Source of the DNA: QHXW01 sp035297145
GTDB lineage: Bacteria > Acidobacteriota > Terriglobia > Bryobacterales > Bryobacteraceae
Reading direction: 5' to 3'
Assembly: GCA_035297145.1 (NCBI GenBank)
Contig: DATGZN010000007.1
Span: 19,161-83,160 of the forward strand
DNA: 64,000 nucleotides
The notes beneath the pieces were generated by a model. The model was not told the origin of the DNA, made no database searches, and saw only the letters and a program-made list of their open reading frames with translations. Position 1 is the first letter of the stretch, and each line of letters begins with the position of its first letter. The position numbers and the translations under genes are program-made. Shown here one piece after another: positions 45,431-55,120 of the stretch.

Positions 45431-47497
45431 TTACTCCAACTGGATCACCGCGAGATCATACGTGGCCAGTGTGGGCACGGTAAACGTGACCATGCCCGCC
45501 TCTAACTGGTGCGGAAGCGTAGGGGCTCCGGCGCGGTCAGGGGACAGTAGGGTGACTTTCGTGACCGAAGTATTTTTCGGCACCCTTAGCTTTACGCTTA
45601 TGTTCGAGACGGACGGTTTTCGGGCGACATTGTAGTTGACCAGGTGCAGCAGGAGTTCTTTCTCTTTCCGGCGTTCCATCGGCTCAGCGACTACCGAGTC
45701 CGGTGCATTCACGGAGAGCGCGAAACTGTCGCGGGCAGCCCAGCGAACCGAATCGACAACGTCTCTCCAGTTCACGGGCAGCTTCCAGTACTCGCTGGTC
45801 ATGCGCGCGCCAAACGGCTTCTGGATGGCAGGCTTGATCTCTGGAATATAGGTCACGCGTCCACGCCCAACTTGGGTGCGTACGGGGCCGGTATCCAGGA
45901 AATGTTCCCCGTCTCCTACCGAGGCCGGAGCGCTTACGTGAAATAGATCCTTCAGCCCAAAATCGCGCCGGCGTTCCCGCCAGTTGGTGAAAACGGAAGT
46001 GTATTCGGTGGCGACGATGGCCCCGCCATCCGCCACAAACTTGCGGATGAGATCCATCTGCGCGTCGTCGAGACACTCCTGATCGGCCAGCACCAGCACG
46101 CGGTACTTGGAGAGGTTCTTCAGATTGTCGTCAAAGATAATGTCGAACGGGATGTGCGATTGAATCAGCGCCTGCTCGAACAACATGGTGCTGACCGCCG
46201 GCCGATCATTATTGAAACCCATGCTGGCGAACGAGTGCAGCACGGCCACGTCGGCGATGTTGTCGACATCGCGGTAGTGTTCGAAATTCTTATGAAAGAA
46301 CTGAACATAGCGCCGTTGATCTTCCGCGGTGTCGTAGCCGGCGAGCACGCCGCCTAGATCGCCGATGCATTGCCGGTTAAAGGCCAGCGACTCCGCCATC
46401 TGCAAAACATTGCCGCTCTCACCGCCGCTCGCGACGAACAGCGTATTATGCAGCGTGCTCGCCATCTTAAAAGTGCGGATGCGGCTGACCAGAATGCCAT
46501 CTTCGGTAACGCCTGCCGGATCGCCCTCCTCGGTCCAGACGGCATCCAGATGCGCCAGCAGCCGGGGATAGTCAAGGCCCTGCTCCCAAACGGTGTTGCG
46601 GCCGGAAATCCCCGAGTGCGGATTCGTTTCTACCGCGACCTGAGGGTTCTGCGCTCGCAATAATTCCTCCATTTCGGCGTAGTACCGGGTGAGCTGCACG
46701 CATCGAAAATCCGCCCACTCCTGGAAGAGAGGATCGTTGATCGGCCCGAGTGGCCGGTCGTATCGCGGGGGCAGCACAAACCGCATGTCGGAAAATCCCA
46801 GACGCTTCTCGAGTTCAGCCGGCGTGTACTTCGCCCGCAGGAATTCCCGGAAGTCCTCGATCGCCAGGGGATGCTGGAAGATGGACGGCTCGGCCTGCAT
46901 GCTGGTGTTATCGAAATGAATCAGGTCGGCGTGAAACTCCTCTTCCGCTATTCGCAGCACGCGGCGCATATACTCGCGATAGCCCGGATGCATAAAATAA
47001 ACGCGCTTGCGCCATGGTTGGCTGTCGTAGAAGACGGGTTTGCCCAGATAATCCGGAGCGAACCACGATTCCGCCTCCGGCTTCTCGGCGAGAAACGTTT
47101 CGTAAGCGATCGTGCTGCCGACATAGACCCCGAGCTTCATGCCGTACTTCTTGACCAGCGCCGCCAGTTCCAGCGCTTTTTTCTGATGCTCGCGTTCCGC
47201 CGCCAAGCCGAATCCTTTGTAGAAGTGGGTGATGACGACGGTGACGCCGAGGTCCTTCAGCTTGCGAATTGCCTCCTCGGTATGTTCTTTCTCGTAATCA
47301 TCTTCCTGCCACGTCGTGTTGGCGCCGACACGGCGGCGGAAAATCGGCATGCTGTCGTGATTCGAAACCATCACGATGGGCGTTTCGTGTAGCCACGCCG
47401 GCCGCGGTTTCGGTTCCTCGGAGACCGCGATGGAACACGACGATACGAGAAAAACGAGAAGGAGCACTGCCGGCAGTGCCCAAGTGCGATATCTCAT
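45431..47497 (-). CDS. Beta-galactosidase-like (GH-A clan) lipoprotein with trimerisation-like domain
   Basis: Predicted lipoprotein of 688 residues: signal MRYRTWALPAVLLLVFLV and lipobox V-S-S-C with acylated Cys21. The TIM-barrel region includes HTEEAIRKLKDLGVTVVITHFYKGFG, DLIHFDNTSMQAEP and AVETNPHSGISG, similar to GH42-related and alpha-amylase-like barrel proteins. A Rossmann-like beta-galactosidase trimerisation region follows (YRVLVLADQECLDDAQMDLIRKFVADGGAIVATEY), then a C-terminal beta domain (ELLLHLVNYNVARKPSVSNI). I cannot name the catalytic pair with confidence, so hydrolase activity is inferred from fold and context. Gap to the next gene is 4 bp. Confidence 0.76.
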   Translation of the reverse strand: MRYRTWALPAVLLLVFLVSSCSIAVSEEPKPRPAWLHETPIVMVSNHDSMPIFRRRVGANTTWQEDDYEKEHTEEAIRKLKDLGVTVVITHFYKGFGLAAEREHQKKALELAALVKKYGMKLGVYVGSTIAYETFLAEKPEAESWFAPDYLGKPVFYDSQPWRKRVYFMHPGYREYMRRVLRIAEEEFHADLIHFDNTSMQAEPSIFQHPLAIEDFREFLRAKYTPAELEKRLGFSDMRFVLPPRYDRPLGPINDPLFQEWADFRCVQLTRYYAEMEELLRAQNPQVAVETNPHSGISGRNTVWEQGLDYPRLLAHLDAVWTEEGDPAGVTEDGILVSRIRTFKMASTLHNTLFVASGGESGNVLQMAESLAFNRQCIGDLGGVLAGYDTAEDQRRYVQFFHKNFEHYRDVDNIADVAVLHSFASMGFNNDRPAVSTMLFEQALIQSHIPFDIIFDDNLKNLSKYRVLVLADQECLDDAQMDLIRKFVADGGAIVATEYTSVFTNWRERRRDFGLKDLFHVSAPASVGDGEHFLDTGPVRTQVGRGRVTYIPEIKPAIQKPFGARMTSEYWKLPVNWRDVVDSVRWAARDSFALSVNAPDSVVAEPMERRKEKELLLHLVNYNVARKPSVSNISVKLRVPKNTSVTKVTLLSPDRAGAPTLPHQLEAGMVTFTVPTLATYDLAVIQLE

Positions 47498-47543
47498 AAA
47501 GGCTCACCCTCTCCTCACGCCGCGGATCGGCCGGATGCACGAG

Positions 47544-49886
47544 CTATTGATTGGAGCCGCCAATGTAGCCAAGGCTGCGCAACCGTTCCAGTGTTTTCGG
47601 GTCCATCGCCGCCTTCGTTCCCTGAGTCAGTGAACTCCGGATGACCCTTTGGGCTTCCATCCACTTTCCGATCTCCGTCATCATGCGATCCACGTCTTGG
47701 GGATGCTGGCCGGCGATGTTCTTCGTTTCGCCACGATCTGTGCGGCGATCGTACAACTCGACTTTGCTTAAGCCGACTTCCTTGGCCTTGTCGCGATAGA
47801 TCAGCTTCCAATTCGCATCCAGTAAAGCCAGGGCGTCGATACGATTCTCCGGGACGACTCCGATCTCCTTAGCTTCGGGGTCGGCGAACCTCGACGTCAT
47901 CACTGGGCCGCGTCTCTGAAAATCTTGACCCTTGACGAAGGGCAGCAAGCTCTGACCTTCCACTAATTCAGGTATGGGTGCGCCCACGAGATCGAGCACG
48001 GTCGGCATCACATCAATCAATTGCACCGGGTCGCGCACTCTTCTGGGTGACGGAATGAGTTTTGGATTCCACATGAGGAACACGCCACTCGTCAGTTCCT
48101 CATAAAGCGAATGGCCATGCGACGTCCATCCGTGCTCCCAGAACTCTTCGCCATGATCGGAGACGACGACCACCAGCGTGTTGTCCAGGACGCCAAGTTC
48201 CCTGAGCTTGTTGATGAGCTGCTCGAGGCTCCAGTCGTTGTGCAGAATCTCGCCGTCGTAACGGTCAATTGCGCGACGAATGAAGCGGTCGGGATCGACT
48301 CCGGCCTTCTGGCACGCAGCACGGCTGATGACGGTTCCGCCGGCGTACTTGTTTTTGCCGCCCAGATTTTTGTAGTTTCGATCGAACTCCGGAGTCTCTT
48401 TTGGATTCGCGAATTTCTCTTCAAAGCCGGCGGGGGGACGGTAAGGCGCGTGCGGGTCGGTCGCGTGCGCATACAAGAAGAATGGCTCATCCCGATGCTT
48501 TTCGAGCCACGGAAAAGCAATTTTGTTTACGGCCTCCGAATCCGTTCCGCGATCGTGGGCATCGGTGCGGAAACGCTGCACGACGCCCCACTCCTCGAGG
48601 TAATCGACTCCGCGATCGAGACCTGTGATCCGTCCGGCAAACGGATTGGCTACCACGCTTGCGGTCACATAACCCGCTGACCGCAGTTGCTGCGCCAGGG
48701 TGGTCGAGCCTTTGGGTATTGTGTCGTAATCGTGAATGATGCCGTGCGTGTAGGAATAAAGCGACGTCATCAGTGAGGCGGTGGACTGCTTGGTCCGAGG
48801 CGCCTGCACCTGGCAGTCTTCGAACACGATGGAGTGCTCGCCCAGTTTCTTCAGAAAAGGTGTGGTGTCGCGCGCATAGCCGTACAAGCTGGTGTGATCG
48901 GCGCGCTCGGTATCGATCAGGTAGAGCAGTACGTTCGGCCGGTTCTTTGGCGCCTTCGTAGTGAGCAGCGGATTGGCCCATAGACCGACCGTTGCAGCGC
49001 CTTTGGTGTCCGTGGCGAATACCAGCTTGACGTTCTTGCCGCCAAAGGGGGAGAGATCGACCTCCGCATCCTCCCAGGAGTCAGGATCGGCGATGGTCTT
49101 TGCGTACACCTCGTGGCCTTCCGCCATCACTCGAAACGTGACGGGGTCCTGCTTTTCTGTGATCCCCATGCCAAAGTGCAGTTGGGCCTGCACCGGCACG
49201 GGGATTTCGTAAGTGATAGTCGCAGGGGAACGCACGTAGAGCGTGTTCCGGTACTCCTCGCGTTTGCCGATGAATTGGCGGCCCGCGGGCTCGGTGAAGT
49301 TAGCCTTCCGGGGGATTACTTTGATCCACTTGATGGCGACCAGATCGGATAAGCCATCGGTGGGCATTATCAGGAGCGGCCGGCTGCCGGGTTCGTCGAT
49401 GTGCACTTCGAAGCGGTAATCGATGTACTGGCGAAGCGGACCTATCTTCTGGCGGTATTCGTCGTTGCCAATCTTGATTTTGATCTCCTTGCCGGCCTCG
49501 GCGAGCATGCGGATTTCCACCGCCTGGTAGCGGCTCCACTCGATCAGCGGGTGTTTCGGTGCCATGATTACCGGCGTGCTGCCTTCGCCCTTCAGGATGA
49601 GGTCCCCCTGGCGATATCCCGCGCGGCCGCGCAGTATCTCCCACGTAATGTCGTTTTCCGAGAGGAAATTGTGCCAGACGAGAGGATCGGCCATTAGCGC
49701 CGATGAGGAGACGGACGAGGCCTGAATGCTGGCCGACTTTTGGAACTCGTCGTCGAAGCGATAGGGTTTGAATTTCTTTGTCGCAGGTTGAGCCGGAACA
49801 GACGCATTTCGGCAGCCAGCCGTCAGCATGACGACGATAAAGAATCCAGAAGAAAAATAGGACCGCAGAGTGCTATTTTCGCGCAC
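47544..49886 (-). CDS. Sulfatase-fold lipoprotein without the formylglycine Cys (Thr at nucleophile site)
   Basis: Protein of 780 residues, lipobox T-A-G-C with Cys25. Residues about 60-310 form a beta-sandwich-rich region of unknown type. From 314 on it is an alkaline phosphatase/sulfatase fold: NRPNVLLYLIDTERADHTSLYGY with metal ligands, FFLYAHATDPHAPYRPP, VVVVSDHGEEFWEHG, and a C-terminal domain. The motif that in type I sulfatases reads C-x-P-x-R is T-K-Q-S-T here (Thr365 to Thr369), so formylglycine cannot form; Thr could be the nucleophile, as in phosphoglycerol or phosphoethanolamine transferases. Start is GTG 49886 after a GGAGGG site. It follows the TonB receptor by 32 bp. Confidence 0.84.
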   Translation of the reverse strand: MRENSTLRSYFSSGFFIVVMLTAGCRNASVPAQPATKKFKPYRFDDEFQKSASIQASSVSSSALMADPLVWHNFLSENDITWEILRGRAGYRQGDLILKGEGSTPVIMAPKHPLIEWSRYQAVEIRMLAEAGKEIKIKIGNDEYRQKIGPLRQYIDYRFEVHIDEPGSRPLLIMPTDGLSDLVAIKWIKVIPRKANFTEPAGRQFIGKREEYRNTLYVRSPATITYEIPVPVQAQLHFGMGITEKQDPVTFRVMAEGHEVYAKTIADPDSWEDAEVDLSPFGGKNVKLVFATDTKGAATVGLWANPLLTTKAPKNRPNVLLYLIDTERADHTSLYGYARDTTPFLKKLGEHSIVFEDCQVQAPRTKQSTASLMTSLYSYTHGIIHDYDTIPKGSTTLAQQLRSAGYVTASVVANPFAGRITGLDRGVDYLEEWGVVQRFRTDAHDRGTDSEAVNKIAFPWLEKHRDEPFFLYAHATDPHAPYRPPAGFEEKFANPKETPEFDRNYKNLGGKNKYAGGTVISRAACQKAGVDPDRFIRRAIDRYDGEILHNDWSLEQLINKLRELGVLDNTLVVVVSDHGEEFWEHGWTSHGHSLYEELTSGVFLMWNPKLIPSPRRVRDPVQLIDVMPTVLDLVGAPIPELVEGQSLLPFVKGQDFQRRGPVMTSRFADPEAKEIGVVPENRIDALALLDANWKLIYRDKAKEVGLSKVELYDRRTDRGETKNIAGQHPQDVDRMMTEIGKWMEAQRVIRSSLTQGTKAAMDPKTLERLRSLGYIGGSNQ

Positions 49887-49918
49887 TCCGCTGCCCTCCG
49901 GTCAATTTTGAATGCCGG

Positions 49919-52900
49919 CTAGAACTCAAGACGAAGGGAAAGCTGAATTGTCCTCGGACCGCCGGACGCATTCGTCCCATCGTTCTCCTGTTTGCTGAGA
50001 TCCAGCAAACCCGTATTGGTGTTCAGCGTGTGATTGGGGTCTCCTGGAATGTAGCTGAGCGGGTGGTTGAACGCGTTGAAGAAGTCGGCGGTGAACCGCA
50101 ATTTCACCCGTTCAATGATGTCGAAATACTTGAACACAGAAATGTCCTGGTCCCACATACCGGGGCTGAGCATGAAGGTGCGCGGATTCCAACTGAACAG
50201 ATCCGTGATGGTCGTGGGCCGGATGTTTCCATTTGCCAGCAGGAATAGCAGCTTGTTGTCGAATGCCGGTCCAAGAGGCCGGAGAATGCGCTGCGCGCGA
50301 TCCGCAGGGATCAGGGCTTCGAGTGCGCTCAAATTGACGTTTGACGCCTGTGTGGGATCGAAGTCGCCCGCAAACCAAAGCTGTTGATTTTTGCCGAAGA
50401 TTGTCAGATCCAGGCGTTTGCCGGAGCCGAGTGACGGATTGCCGAAGAGGTACTCCGAATTGCTTAAGAGGCCGTTGCCGTTATTCGAGTTCGCGCCGAT
50501 CCAGCTTCCGCCCTGCCAGTTACCGATAAAGGCTAACTGCCAGCCTCCGGCAATCTGGTTCAGCCCGTGCGACACGTGACTGCCAAAATGTTTGCCGTTT
50601 CCGAACGGCAGCTCATATATGCCGTTCCATTTGATCTGCTGCGGGGGAACCAGTGCCGAGTTGGCATACACAAGCTTCAGGCGTTGGCTCAGCGTCAGAT
50701 TTGGAGCCCCCAGGATGGTTGAGTTCTCGGGAACTAACGCGCCGCCACCGCCATCGCCATATCCGCTCTCATCGCTGGTGGTCAACACGTGATCGTATAC
50801 GTAGAACCACTGAAAACTGAGTCCGCTCGAGAACCTGCGCTGCAACTCGAGTTGGAAGGAGTTGGCATTCGAGTAACCGACGTGTGACTCCACCGTACCG
50901 TTCCAGTTCGCATTTGGCCTGAGAAGGTCTTTGTTCACGGGCGCCGCCAAGCCGGTTTGCGTCTGGTAGTTCCATTGCGCTTCGGCGCTGTTCCAAGCCA
51001 GGCGCTGCTCCAGATTGCTGCCGTGGTTACCAATGTAGCTGAAGCGCAGGGAAGTGTTCTTCATCAGCTCGCGCTCGATGGTGAACGTCCACTGTTGCAT
51101 CCGGTCATCGGACCAGTGGTGGGGGTCAAAGATAAACATACTCAACGACTGGCTACCGATGCCCTGGACGCCGTTGACGTTTACCGTGGCGTTGGGAAGG
51201 TAGTCGCCGGAACTAGGAACGTTGAGCAGGCCGTAGTTAAAAATGGTGGTGTTGCCGACGTTCTTGTTGTCAAAGTGCTGGACGAAGTCGAGATTTAGTG
51301 GCGGATTCGTTCGTGAGGCTTGCAGGATCTGCGACAGTGGCATGGGCCAGTAATACATGCCGTAACCGGCGCGGACCACCCATTTGTCACTAACCCGGTA
51401 GGCTGCGGCGAGCCGTGGGGCGAAATCACCATATACATTGGGGACCAGAGCCTTCGGGAAGCCGGACACCGAATCGGCGGTCACCCAAGACAAACCTCGC
51501 GCTTGGTAGGACGCCAGCACCCCCGATGGCACGCCCGGCAGGCTGTTGATGCTGACATTGTAGGGGCTGATGACAGTGAAACCAGAATAGCTGGTAGGAT
51601 CCAGATTCACGAGACGGTTTTGCTTCTCGTGGTATGGAGTCCAATGATCCCAGCGCAAACCCACGTCTACGGTTAGCCTCGGACTTACCTTCCAGGTGTC
51701 GTTGACGTAGGCGTCGGTTTCCTTTTGTTGAAAGTAGAAGAAACCGCGGTTGTACTGATTGCGCAGGGCGGTTGGCAAACCCATCAACAGTTCGCCAAAT
51801 CCCGACCCGGTAAACGGCGCCGCGGCTTGCGCGGATGGATCGTACAACGCCGTCCAGTTGGCGTAGAAGCCGTGAGAACCTTCCGCTTGTTGGAGCTCTT
51901 CGACGTTGTTGTACTCCTGGCGGCCCTTGAAACCTGCTTTTATGGTGTGTTTGCCTTTGATCCAGGTTACGTTGTCGTCGATTTCGTAGGCGGTCAAGTT
52001 CTGCCGATGGTTGTTGTCACCATCCCAGCCGCCGCCGTAAAGCATGTTGTACGCATCGGTGTATACGGTCGGCCACCCATTCACGCCGAACGGATTCGGC
52101 AATCCCAGCTTATTCGCCCAATTCGTGCTGTCGCCTAATGTGCCGTAGTGGGTTGGGGAACGGTGGCCCGAAAGCTGAAGCTCGTTCAGTAGCGTCGGCT
52201 TGAAAACGTGGTTCCAGCGCGCGTAGGTTGAGTACACAGTTACGTCAGTTTCGCTGGTGCCCCCGCAATTCGTGCATCCAGGTGGCGGAAAGCCATACAG
52301 CCCGCCGTATAGGGCGTTGAAGTACGGAGAATCCGTGAACCGTCCCGATATGTTGTCCTTCTCCGAGAAGTTGTGATCGATCTTAATCGTCATAGTGTGT
52401 TGATTCGTGACGAGCGGATAATTTGTCCGGAAATTTTGATCGATCCAAGGGTTGAGGTTGCCGGCGATGTTTGGCGTGGGAGTGACGCTCTGGAAAATCT
52501 TGGCGTAGGGGGTCAGCCGGCTCGAAGGAATGATGTTGTTCGCGAACGGTACGCGCGTCCCGTTGGGCCCGCTGGTTGAATTTGGGTCGTAGATGGTGTA
52601 CTTGTCACTGCTGGAATCCGTGATATTGCTGAGATCGCCATTCCACATGGCGGCGGTAGGAACGGCCGTCTGCGCAAAGTTCTGCTGGCGCTGTTTTAGG
52701 CCCTCCCAATCGAAGAACCAGAACGTTTTGTTCTTGCCGTTGTAGAGTTTGGGAATGAGGACGGGGCCACCCATCCAGCCGCCGTACTCGTTACGAATCA
52801 GCTTGGCTGCAGTGTTGCCGTCCTGAATTGCGCGGGCGCGCAGGCCATCCGCGTTATTGCGAAATACTTCGAAGCCGGCACCGTGGATCTCATTGGTGCC

Positions 52901-53614
52901 ACTCCTGGTAACCAGCTCGATCGTGGCGGGACGCGAGTACTGAGCACCTGAGCCGGCAGTCTCAATCCGAAACTCCTGGACGGTGTCCAGGCCTGGTTGC
53001 ACACGCGAGATACCGCCGCCGAAGCGATCCACGTAGGAAATGCCATCCAGATTCATTTCCGTAGAACCAGCTTTCATTCCGTTAGTGCGTGGGCTGCCGT
53101 TCCCGCTACTATCGCCCACGACACCAGGCGTGAGGGAGAATAGCTGGGAGATTTGGCGCTGGTTGAGAGGCAGGTCATGAATGGCAAGCGCGTCCTTGAC
53201 ATCGCTCACCTGTCCACCTTCGGTGGCGATGATTGGCGCTGCGCTCGTCACCTCAACCGCGGATTGCAAACTTCCCACTTCCATGCCCGGATCGATGACC
53301 AGCGTCTGGCCGGCCTCGACCGTGAAAGTGCCCTCCCATTTTTTGAAGCCCTGCGCTTCAGCGACGAGCGAGTACTTACCGATCTCCACCGCACCGAAAT
53401 AGTAAATCCCGGAGGTATTGGTTTGTGTTTCGTGGACCACGCCAGTGTCGGCATTGGTTAAGGTGACTTTAACGTTTGGAATGATCGCTTTGCTGGCATC
53501 CTGCACGGTGCCGCGAACGACGCCGAGCCCGGTTTGCGCGGCGAGCGGTGCCGCGAACAGCAGGGACGCCAACCCTAAGTTTCTTGCAGTAGGTAAGAAA
53601 GTGCCGGCACGCAT
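49919..53614 (-). CDS. TonB-dependent receptor, Oar-like; first gene of the long operon
   Basis: Outer-membrane receptor of 1231 residues. Signal MRAGTFLPTARNLGLASLLFAAPLAAQ, then a CarboxypepD_reg domain (GVVRGTVQDASKAIIPNVKVTLT), a plug with LPLNQRQISQLFSLTPGVVG and MNLDGISYVDRFGGG, and a barrel ending in LSLRLEF with the terminal Phe. A GGAGGGGG site precedes the ATG. It is followed on the same strand by eight secreted-enzyme genes with gaps of 46 bp or less, so its ligand is probably a product or substrate of those enzymes. A promoter with the same -35 context as the other receptor lies upstream. No SusD-like partner is present, as is usual for this group. Confidence 0.93.
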   Translation of the reverse strand: MRAGTFLPTARNLGLASLLFAAPLAAQTGLGVVRGTVQDASKAIIPNVKVTLTNADTGVVHETQTNTSGIYYFGAVEIGKYSLVAEAQGFKKWEGTFTVEAGQTLVIDPGMEVGSLQSAVEVTSAAPIIATEGGQVSDVKDALAIHDLPLNQRQISQLFSLTPGVVGDSSGNGSPRTNGMKAGSTEMNLDGISYVDRFGGGISRVQPGLDTVQEFRIETAGSGAQYSRPATIELVTRSGTNEIHGAGFEVFRNNADGLRARAIQDGNTAAKLIRNEYGGWMGGPVLIPKLYNGKNKTFWFFDWEGLKQRQQNFAQTAVPTAAMWNGDLSNITDSSSDKYTIYDPNSTSGPNGTRVPFANNIIPSSRLTPYAKIFQSVTPTPNIAGNLNPWIDQNFRTNYPLVTNQHTMTIKIDHNFSEKDNISGRFTDSPYFNALYGGLYGFPPPGCTNCGGTSETDVTVYSTYARWNHVFKPTLLNELQLSGHRSPTHYGTLGDSTNWANKLGLPNPFGVNGWPTVYTDAYNMLYGGGWDGDNNHRQNLTAYEIDDNVTWIKGKHTIKAGFKGRQEYNNVEELQQAEGSHGFYANWTALYDPSAQAAAPFTGSGFGELLMGLPTALRNQYNRGFFYFQQKETDAYVNDTWKVSPRLTVDVGLRWDHWTPYHEKQNRLVNLDPTSYSGFTVISPYNVSINSLPGVPSGVLASYQARGLSWVTADSVSGFPKALVPNVYGDFAPRLAAAYRVSDKWVVRAGYGMYYWPMPLSQILQASRTNPPLNLDFVQHFDNKNVGNTTIFNYGLLNVPSSGDYLPNATVNVNGVQGIGSQSLSMFIFDPHHWSDDRMQQWTFTIERELMKNTSLRFSYIGNHGSNLEQRLAWNSAEAQWNYQTQTGLAAPVNKDLLRPNANWNGTVESHVGYSNANSFQLELQRRFSSGLSFQWFYVYDHVLTTSDESGYGDGGGGALVPENSTILGAPNLTLSQRLKLVYANSALVPPQQIKWNGIYELPFGNGKHFGSHVSHGLNQIAGGWQLAFIGNWQGGSWIGANSNNGNGLLSNSEYLFGNPSLGSGKRLDLTIFGKNQQLWFAGDFDPTQASNVNLSALEALIPADRAQRILRPLGPAFDNKLLFLLANGNIRPTTITDLFSWNPRTFMLSPGMWDQDISVFKYFDIIERVKLRFTADFFNAFNHPLSYIPGDPNHTLNTNTGLLDLSKQENDGTNASGGPRTIQLSLRLEF

Positions 53615-53648
53615 TTAACGCCCCCTCCAAACAAACTGGTTTTGGGAA

Positions 53649-53677
53649 AGCGTATCCGAGATTGTCAGCTAAGTCAA
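53649..53677 (-). promoter_or_regulatory. Sigma-70-like promoter of the nine-gene operon
   Basis: On the minus strand: TTGACT (53677-53672), a 17-bp spacer and TACGCT (53654-53649), 34 bp before the ATG of the TonB receptor. The -35 context CTTGACTTAGC is identical to that of the promoter at 29312-29340. Confidence 0.55.
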
Positions 53678-53756
53678 GGCTAATCTGCACAGTATTTTTG
53701 GTGTTGCCCCCGAAGTCGCTCCGGCGGCGAGTGCTCAGCAAATCGCAATGACCCTG

Positions 53757-55052
53757 CTACAAGCTCAGTGACCAGGGACTCCGGTATGGCCGCTGGAGAA
53801 ACGGGCGCGCTTCCGGTTGCCGCACGGTTGCATTCGGCTCATCCCAGTCGAGTCGCATGCTTGCACGCAGCGACAGGTTTCCCAAAATACAGGCTGCTGA
53901 CGACCGGTAACAGGTTTCGATTTCGCTATTTGGCTTTTGGCGTGAGCGCACGCAGGAGAGAAAATTGACCCAATGCAGAGGGTGCGGATCGGCGACGCGC
54001 TTCATCTCTGACGGTTCCAGATCCGAACCTTTCTCGGGCACGACGCGGTACAACTCGCGGTCCACATACAATGTGCCGCGCGTACCGTGAAACGTGGCGC
54101 CCATCAGCCTGCTCGCATGCTCGTAAGTGTTGTTCGACCTGTGCTCCCACGACGCTAGGAATCCCGGATACGCGTACGTGACTTGCAAAGTGTCGGGCGT
54201 CTCCGTGTCGTCCGCGAACCAATACTTACCGCCGAGAGCGGCGGCCGAGAGCGGCATGGGATCGCCGAAGGCCATATGGACGATGTCAATCATGTGCACG
54301 CCGGAATCGGTGAGCTGGCCGCCGGCGTAATCCCAGAAGTAGCGGAAATACGAGTACGCGTCGGGGTACACGCCGAAGCGGTTGGGGTTGAATGGACGAG
54401 CGGGCGCCGGGCCCAGCCACATGTCCCAATCGAGGCCGCGTGGGGGTGCGGCGTCGGCGGGATTACCGATGCCTGCCTGCGGCTGATTGCTATAAATCCA
54501 GGTCCTGGCCACGGTGACCTTGCCGAGGCTGCCGTTCCCTACCAGTTCGCAAGCTTTCTGAAAATGCGCACCCGAGCGTTGCCACGTCCCGGCTTGCACG
54601 ATGCGGTTATATTTGCGGGCCGCCGCCACCATCGCCTGGCCCTCGCCGATTACTACGCAAGCAGGTTTCTCGACATAGACATCCTTTCCGGCTTTGCAAG
54701 CTTCAACCGTCATGTAGGGATGCCAATGGTCAGGCGTGGAGATGCATACAGCGTCGATGGACCGGTCTGCGATCACTTGCCGGAAATCGGCTGTCTCTTT
54801 GGGTTGATGGCCCGCCCTGCGAGCCATTGCGCCCGCACGCTCGAGGTGCGGCTGATAAATATCGCAGACCGCGGAAACGGCCACTCCAGGCCGCTCCATC
54901 GCGGCCCGTAAGTTCTCCGTGCCCATCACGCCGATACCGATGAATCCAATTGAAATCCGATCATTGGCGCCTCGGACGCCCCGGTTGAGTGCGGAGTCCA
55001 ATGTCGCCACACTGGCGGCGCGCAGAAAATCACGACGATCTGGATTCTTCAT
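53757..55052 (-). CDS. Gfo/Idh/MocA-family oxidoreductase, Tat-exported
   Basis: NAD(P)-dependent sugar-type oxidoreductase of 431 residues with a twin-arginine signal (RRDFLRAASVATLDSALN). The Rossmann domain has RISIGFIGIGVMG with the glycine-rich loop and the VEKPACV motif with the conserved Lys. The C-terminal Gfo/Idh/MocA domain contains the WDYAGGQLTDSGVHMIDIVH segment with the likely substrate-binding residues. Tat export suggests a folded, cofactor-loaded enzyme outside the cytoplasm, as for related glycosidases or oxidoreductases of this group. It precedes the TonB-led operon by 142 bp on the same strand and is divergent from the M20 gene. Confidence 0.9.
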   Translation of the reverse strand: MKNPDRRDFLRAASVATLDSALNRGVRGANDRISIGFIGIGVMGTENLRAAMERPGVAVSAVCDIYQPHLERAGAMARRAGHQPKETADFRQVIADRSIDAVCISTPDHWHPYMTVEACKAGKDVYVEKPACVVIGEGQAMVAAARKYNRIVQAGTWQRSGAHFQKACELVGNGSLGKVTVARTWIYSNQPQAGIGNPADAAPPRGLDWDMWLGPAPARPFNPNRFGVYPDAYSYFRYFWDYAGGQLTDSGVHMIDIVHMAFGDPMPLSAAALGGKYWFADDTETPDTLQVTYAYPGFLASWEHRSNNTYEHASRLMGATFHGTRGTLYVDRELYRVVPEKGSDLEPSEMKRVADPHPLHWVNFLSCVRSRQKPNSEIETCYRSSAACILGNLSLRASMRLDWDEPNATVRQPEARPFLQRPYRSPWSLSL

Positions 55053-55092
55053 AGCGTAACTGTATCACCGCGATGATCTGCTCGCGATAAAT

Positions 55093-55120
55093 TTGACTGT
55101 CAACCCGAAAACGTTATAAC
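55093..55120 (+). promoter_or_regulatory. Sigma-70-like promoter of the M20 peptidase gene
   Basis: TTGACT, a 16-bp spacer and TATAAC, with the -10 ending 26 bp before the ATG at 55147. The -10 sits inside a perfect 12-bp palindrome at 55111-55122. Confidence 0.6.

Noticed and set aside
47544..49886. Type I arylsulfatase
   Set aside because: The formylglycine signature is absent, so only sulfatase-superfamily membership is claimed.
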